Part shown: one piece after another, positions 60,878-64,000 of the stretch | Position numbering within the stretch: position 1 is the stretch's first letter | Layout of the letters: the number at the start of each line of letters is the position of its first letter | Assembly (NCBI GenBank): GCA_003058495.1 | Contig: QBVC01000010.1 | Span: forward strand, 1 to 64,000 | Reading direction: 5' to 3' | DNA length: 64,000 nt | Source of the DNA: a gamma proteobacterium symbiont of Ctena orbiculata | GTDB taxonomy: Bacteria > Pseudomonadota > Gammaproteobacteria > Chromatiales > Chromatiaceae | Notes under the pieces: model-generated | The model's database searches: none | What the model was told of the DNA's origin: nothing | Seen by the model: only the letters and a program-made list of their open reading frames with translations | Position numbers and translations under genes: made by a program

Positions 60878-61558
60878 ATGAAAAAGATTTCTATCATTGC
60901 CGCGGCTATCGCCATGGCAGCCTCATCGGCAACTGTCAATGCCTGGTGGGGCAACGACTGGGGTGACGATTTCTTCGGTGACGGTTTCGGTGCCGGTGAT
61001 TTCGACTTCGGATTCAACATGCATGCGCGCGGCAACGGTTATGGCCGCGGCTACAACGCTTATCGCGACTATTACGGTTACGGCCCCTACGGCTACCTGC
61101 CCCACGGTTATGCGCCGGTAGCACCTGCCATGACCGAAGAGCAGAAGGCCGCGATGGAAGCGCAGCAGAAGGCCTTTGCCGAGCAGCAGAAGGCATTCGC
61201 CGAGCAGCAGCAAAAGGCCTTCGAGCAGGCGGTAGCCGCTCAGCGCGAATATGCCGAGAAATACCAGGCCGATCCTCGTGCCGCCATGGAGTCGGAAATG
61301 AAGGCAAGACAGGAGCAGATGGAGGCTCAGCGTGAACTGATGCAGGCCCGTTTTGATAACACTGCTCCCGCCAGACCAGAGATGCCCGAAGCCATCGCGA
61401 AGCGTATGGAAGAGTCTCAGGCTCGTCGCGACGAGATGATAAAGGAGATGGAAGCCCGCCGCGCAGAGGCGATGAAGGCGATGGAAGAGCGTCGTAAAGT
61501 CGCAATGGAGCGCAAGCCTTTCGAAATGCCTGTGTTCGAGACTCGCAAAGAGATCTGA
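60878..61558 (+). CDS. Sulfur globule family protein with long coiled-coil tail
   Basis: The 226-residue product shares the signal peptide type (cleaved after VNA near residue 22), the WWGNDWGDDF start and the GYGRGYN[12 protein letters not shown] core with the upstream paralogue. From residue 85 on it is different: a long charged region of QKAFAEQQ repeats and EEMEARRAEAMKAMEER-like heptads, predicted to be continuous helix and coiled coil. It would be secreted to the periplasm with the short form, so the tail may bridge globules or bind other envelope parts; this is inference. A strong terminator follows 22 bases later. Confidence 0.75.
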   Translation: MKKISIIAAAIAMAASSATVNAWWGNDWGDDFFGDGFGAGDFDFGFNMHARGNGYGRGYNAYRDYYGYGPYGYLPHGYAPVAPAMTEEQKAAMEAQQKAFAEQQKAFAEQQQKAFEQAVAAQREYAEKYQADPRAAMESEMKARQEQMEAQRELMQARFDNTAPARPEMPEAIAKRMEESQARRDEMIKEMEARRAEAMKAMEERRKVAMERKPFEMPVFETRKEI

Positions 61559-61580
61559 TCGAAGCTTCCCAGGCCTAAAG

Positions 61581-61614
61581 AGGCGCTACCGGTGGCAACC
61601 GGTAGCGCCTTTTT
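61581..61614 (+). terminator. Rho-independent terminator after the sulfur-globule pair
   Basis: AGGCGCTACCGGT and ACCGGTAGCGCCT form a perfect 13-bp stem with a GGCA loop and four T. It ends the sulfur-globule transcription unit. Confidence 0.92.
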
Positions 61615-61967
61615 GCATTAGGGGGGGAGGCGCCAGGGCCGGAATCGCGGTCCCGCCCCCCATCCTTCCATACCAGGCCAAACCCTCTCATACCGCGTAT
61701 CTGGCTTGCGTGATGTCAGCGCTTCAGGCTGGATCCTCCGTTGTAGGTATGAGATATACCAAATTCTTAATTAGCAACAAAAAACAGGGAATTAAGTCTA
61801 AAATAGTTGTTGCACAACGCTGAAAATTGACCCGTCTTGCTGTATATTACGCCGGTCAATCCAAACTATTGGCACTTCTAATAGTCCATGCCAGCCGAAT
61901 GAGATAGCTCGCGTTCTCCTGATTTGGAGAATGGACTATGTTTGCCGATTTAACCAAGAGAATAAAG
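61615..61967. other. Gene-free leader region upstream of aceE
   Basis: I see no gene in these 353 bases. GGTAT-GAGAT-ATACC (61746-61760) is a small dyad that could be a regulator site. A TATATT at 61843-61848 in an AT-rich stretch is a possible -10 but has no good -35 at normal spacing. The aceE start is preceded by AAGAG; an in-frame ATG at 61938 has GGAG 8 bases upstream. Confidence 0.5.
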
Positions 61968-64000
61968 ATGCCAACCAGACCTGATACCGATCCACAAGAG
62001 ACACAGGAGTGGCTAGATGCCCTGGAGGCGGTGCTCGAGAACGAAGGCGTGGATCGCGCCCATTTTCTTATCGAGCGCCTGGTTGACAAGGCGCGCCGAT
62101 CCGGCGCCTATTTGCCTTTCAGCGCAAACACCGCCTATGTCAACACCATCCCGGTGACCAAGCAGCAGCGCTTTCCCGGCGACCGCGCCATGGAGCGCCG
62201 GATTCGCTCGTTCATCCGCTGGAATGCGATGGCGATGGTGGTTCAGGCGAACAGGATATCCACCGAATTGGGTGGACATATCTCCAGTTTCGCCTCCAGC
62301 GCCACCCTGTTCGACGTGGGTTTCAACCACTTTTTTCACGCCCCCAGCAAAGAGCGGGACGGCGACCTGATCTTTTTTCAGGGACACTCCGCACCAGGCG
62401 TCTATGCCAGGGCCTATCTCGAGGGCAGGTTGAGCGAAGAGCAGCTCTACAGTTTTCGTCAGGAGGTCGATGGGCGTGGCCTCTCCTCCTACCCCCATCC
62501 CTGGCTGATGCCGGGTTTCTGGCAGTTTCCCACGGTATCGATGGGTCTGGGTCCGCTGATGGCCATCTATCAGGCGCGCTTCATGCGCTACCTGCACGAT
62601 CGTGGTCAGCTGCTCACCGACGAGCGCAAGGTGTGGGCATTCTGCGGCGACGGTGAAATGGACGAGCCGGAGGCGCTGGGCGCGATCTCCCTGGCCGGTC
62701 GCGAGCGCCTGGACAACCTGATATTCGTCATCAACTGCAACCTGCAGCGCCTCGATGGGCCGGTGCGCGGCAACGGCAAGATCATGCAAGAGCTCGAGGC
62801 GGTGTTCCGGGGAGCCGGTTGGAATGTGATCAAGGTGATCTGGGGAGGCTATTGGGATCCGCTCTTTGCCCGCGACAAGAACGGCATTCTCGTGAAGCGG
62901 ATGGAGGAGTGCGTCGACGGTGACTACCAGGCCTACAAGGCCAAGGGCGGCGCCTACACGAGGGAGCACTTCTTCGGCAAATACCCGGAACTCGATGAGA
63001 TGGTCGCGAATATGACCGACGAGGATATCTGGCGTCTCAACAGGGGCGGCCACGACCCCCATAAGGTCTATGCGGCCTATGCGGAGGCGGTTGCCCACAA
63101 GGGAAAACCCACCGTCATCCTTGCCAAGACGGTGAAAGGCTACGGCATGGGCGTCGCCGGCGAGGGGCAGAATATCACCCACTCCCAGAAGAAGATGGGC
63201 GAGGCCGCGCTGAAGGCGTTTCGCGATCGCTTCAATATCCCGATCTCGGATGATCAGATCGGTGCGGCACCCTTCTATAAACCGCCCGCGGACAGTGCAG
63301 AGATGCAATATATGCTTGAACGGCGTCAGGAGCTGGGCGGCTTTCTGCCCCAGCGACGCAGCAAGGTGGAGCCTCTGCAGATCCCCGGACTGGATGAATT
63401 CAAGGCCCTGCTGGAAGGCAGCGGCGACAGGGAGCAGTCGACCACCATGGCCTTCGTGCGCCTGCTCAACATGCTGGTGAGGAATAAAGCGGTGGGCAAA
63501 CAGATTGTCCCCATCGTTCCGGATGAAGCGCGGACCTTCGGCATGGAAGGCATGTTTCGCCAGTTGGGCATCTATTCATCGGTGGGCCAGTTGTACGAAC
63601 CGGTGGATGCCGACCAGGTGATGTTCTACAGAGAGGACAAGAAGGGGCAGATCCTGCAGGAGGGAATCAACGAGGCGGGTGCCATGTCATCCTGGATCGC
63701 GGCGGCGACCTCCTACAGCAACCATGGGATCAGCATGATCCCGTTCTATATCTACTACTCGATGTTCGGTTTTCAACGGGTCGGCGACCTTGCCTGGGCG
63801 GCGGGCGACATGCAGGCCCGGGGTTTCCTGATCGGCGGTACCGCGGGCCGCACCACACTGGCGGGCGAGGGCTTGCAGCATCAGGACGGCCATAGCCATA
63901 TCCTGGCCGGGACGATTCCCAACTGTGTCAGCTACGATCCCGCGTTTGCCTACGAACTGGCGGTGATTGTCCAGGACGGCATGCGCCGGATGTATCAGGA
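61968..64000 (+). CDS. aceE: Pyruvate dehydrogenase E1 component, N-terminal part
   Basis: The frame stays open to the window end, so about 677 residues of the usual ~890 are present. AceE is the thiamine-diphosphate decarboxylase of the pyruvate dehydrogenase complex, which turns pyruvate into acetyl-CoA. The homodimeric E1 type is shown by TDPQETQEWLDALEAVL at the start, the ThDP motif GDGEMDEPEALGAISLAG near residue 227 with its INCNLQRLDGPVRGN end, and AKTVKGYGMG near 387. The ATG at 61968 aligns with known N-termini; 61938 is an alternative. aceF and lpd would be expected beyond the edge. Confidence 0.96.
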   Translation, partial: MPTRPDTDPQETQEWLDALEAVLENEGVDRAHFLIERLVDKARRSGAYLPFSANTAYVNTIPVTKQQRFPGDRAMERRIRSFIRWNAMAMVVQANRISTELGGHISSFASSATLFDVGFNHFFHAPSKERDGDLIFFQGHSAPGVYARAYLEGRLSEEQLYSFRQEVDGRGLSSYPHPWLMPGFWQFPTVSMGLGPLMAIYQARFMRYLHDRGQLLTDERKVWAFCGDGEMDEPEALGAISLAGRERLDNLIFVINCNLQRLDGPVRGNGKIMQELEAVFRGAGWNVIKVIWGGYWDPLFARDKNGILVKRMEECVDGDYQAYKAKGGAYTREHFFGKYPELDEMVANMTDEDIWRLNRGGHDPHKVYAAYAEAVAHKGKPTVILAKTVKGYGMGVAGEGQNITHSQKKMGEAALKAFRDRFNIPISDDQIGAAPFYKPPADSAEMQYMLERRQELGGFLPQRRSKVEPLQIPGLDEFKALLEGSGDREQSTTMAFVRLLNMLVRNKAVGKQIVPIVPDEARTFGMEGMFRQLGIYSSVGQLYEPVDADQVMFYREDKKGQILQEGINEAGAMSSWIAAATSYSNHGISMIPFYIYYSMFGFQRVGDLAWAAGDMQARGFLIGGTAGRTTLAGEGLQHQDGHSHILAGTIPNCVSYDPAFAYELAVIVQDGMRRMYQ

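Noticed and set aside
62013-63308. Long minus-strand reading frame (431 codons) opposite aceE
   Set aside because: It is a shadow of the GC-rich aceE coding strand; the plus-strand frame matches pyruvate dehydrogenase throughout.

Overview
The window is a GC-rich, densely coded stretch of a gammaproteobacterial chromosome. The gene orders dcw cluster (murF to ftsZ)-lpxC-secA and rlmN-pilF-rodZ-hisS-yfgM-bamB-der are typical of that class. Two adjacent genes for secreted Gly/Tyr/Trp-rich proteins of the sulfur-globule type, and a tkt-gap-pgk-pyk-fba cluster whose aldolase looks like the Calvin-cycle subtype, point to a sulfur-oxidising, probably autotrophic organism related to purple sulfur bacteria or Sedimenticola/Thiodiazotropha-like lineages. 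This placement is inferred from gene content; the species cannot be named from the sequence.

Layout. 1-13.2 kb: peptidoglycan synthesis and division genes (murF end, mraY, murD, ftsW, murG, murC, a small unknown ORF, murB, ddlB, ftsQ, ftsA, ftsZ), mostly overlapping or touching, then lpxC with a strong terminator. 13.2-14.6 kb: on the minus strand, a PEP-CTERM protein gene with a good sigma-54 type promoter and the helicase-loader gene dciA. 14.6-20.7 kb: an M23 peptidase, secA, argJ and a Nudix/ThiE-like fusion. 20.7-23.5 kb: a PilZ protein and an RpfC-like hybrid kinase. 23.5-27.4 kb (minus): metK, a SAH riboswitch, ahcY and metF, forming the S-adenosylmethionine cycle. 27.6-35.6 kb: a thioredoxin-fold protein and the carbon-metabolism cluster. 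35.6-41 kb: small single genes (glutaredoxin-like, purC, a hypothetical, an MbcA/ParS-type antitoxin-like protein, an MBL hydrolase, plsY, folB, folK). 41.1-55 kb: a DUF1015 protein, relA, then rlmN-pilF-rodZ, hisS-yfgM-bamB-der, a spore-photoproduct-lyase-like radical SAM protein and a putP-like symporter. 55-60.2 kb: a TetR regulator, apbC, rnt, mlaA and pyrC. 60.4-61.6 kb: the sulfur-globule pair. 61.97 kb to the end: aceE, cut by the window edge.

Most of the window is conserved housekeeping DNA. I see no CRISPR array, phage, insertion sequence, rRNA or tRNA. The parts that deserve a second look are the PEP-CTERM gene with its sigma-54 promoter, the SAH riboswitch, the sulfur-globule pair (the second with a long charged helical tail), a translationally coupled 60-codon ORF between murC and murB, an orphan minus-strand terminator after folK, and several dispersed inverted-repeat elements in intergenic DNA.
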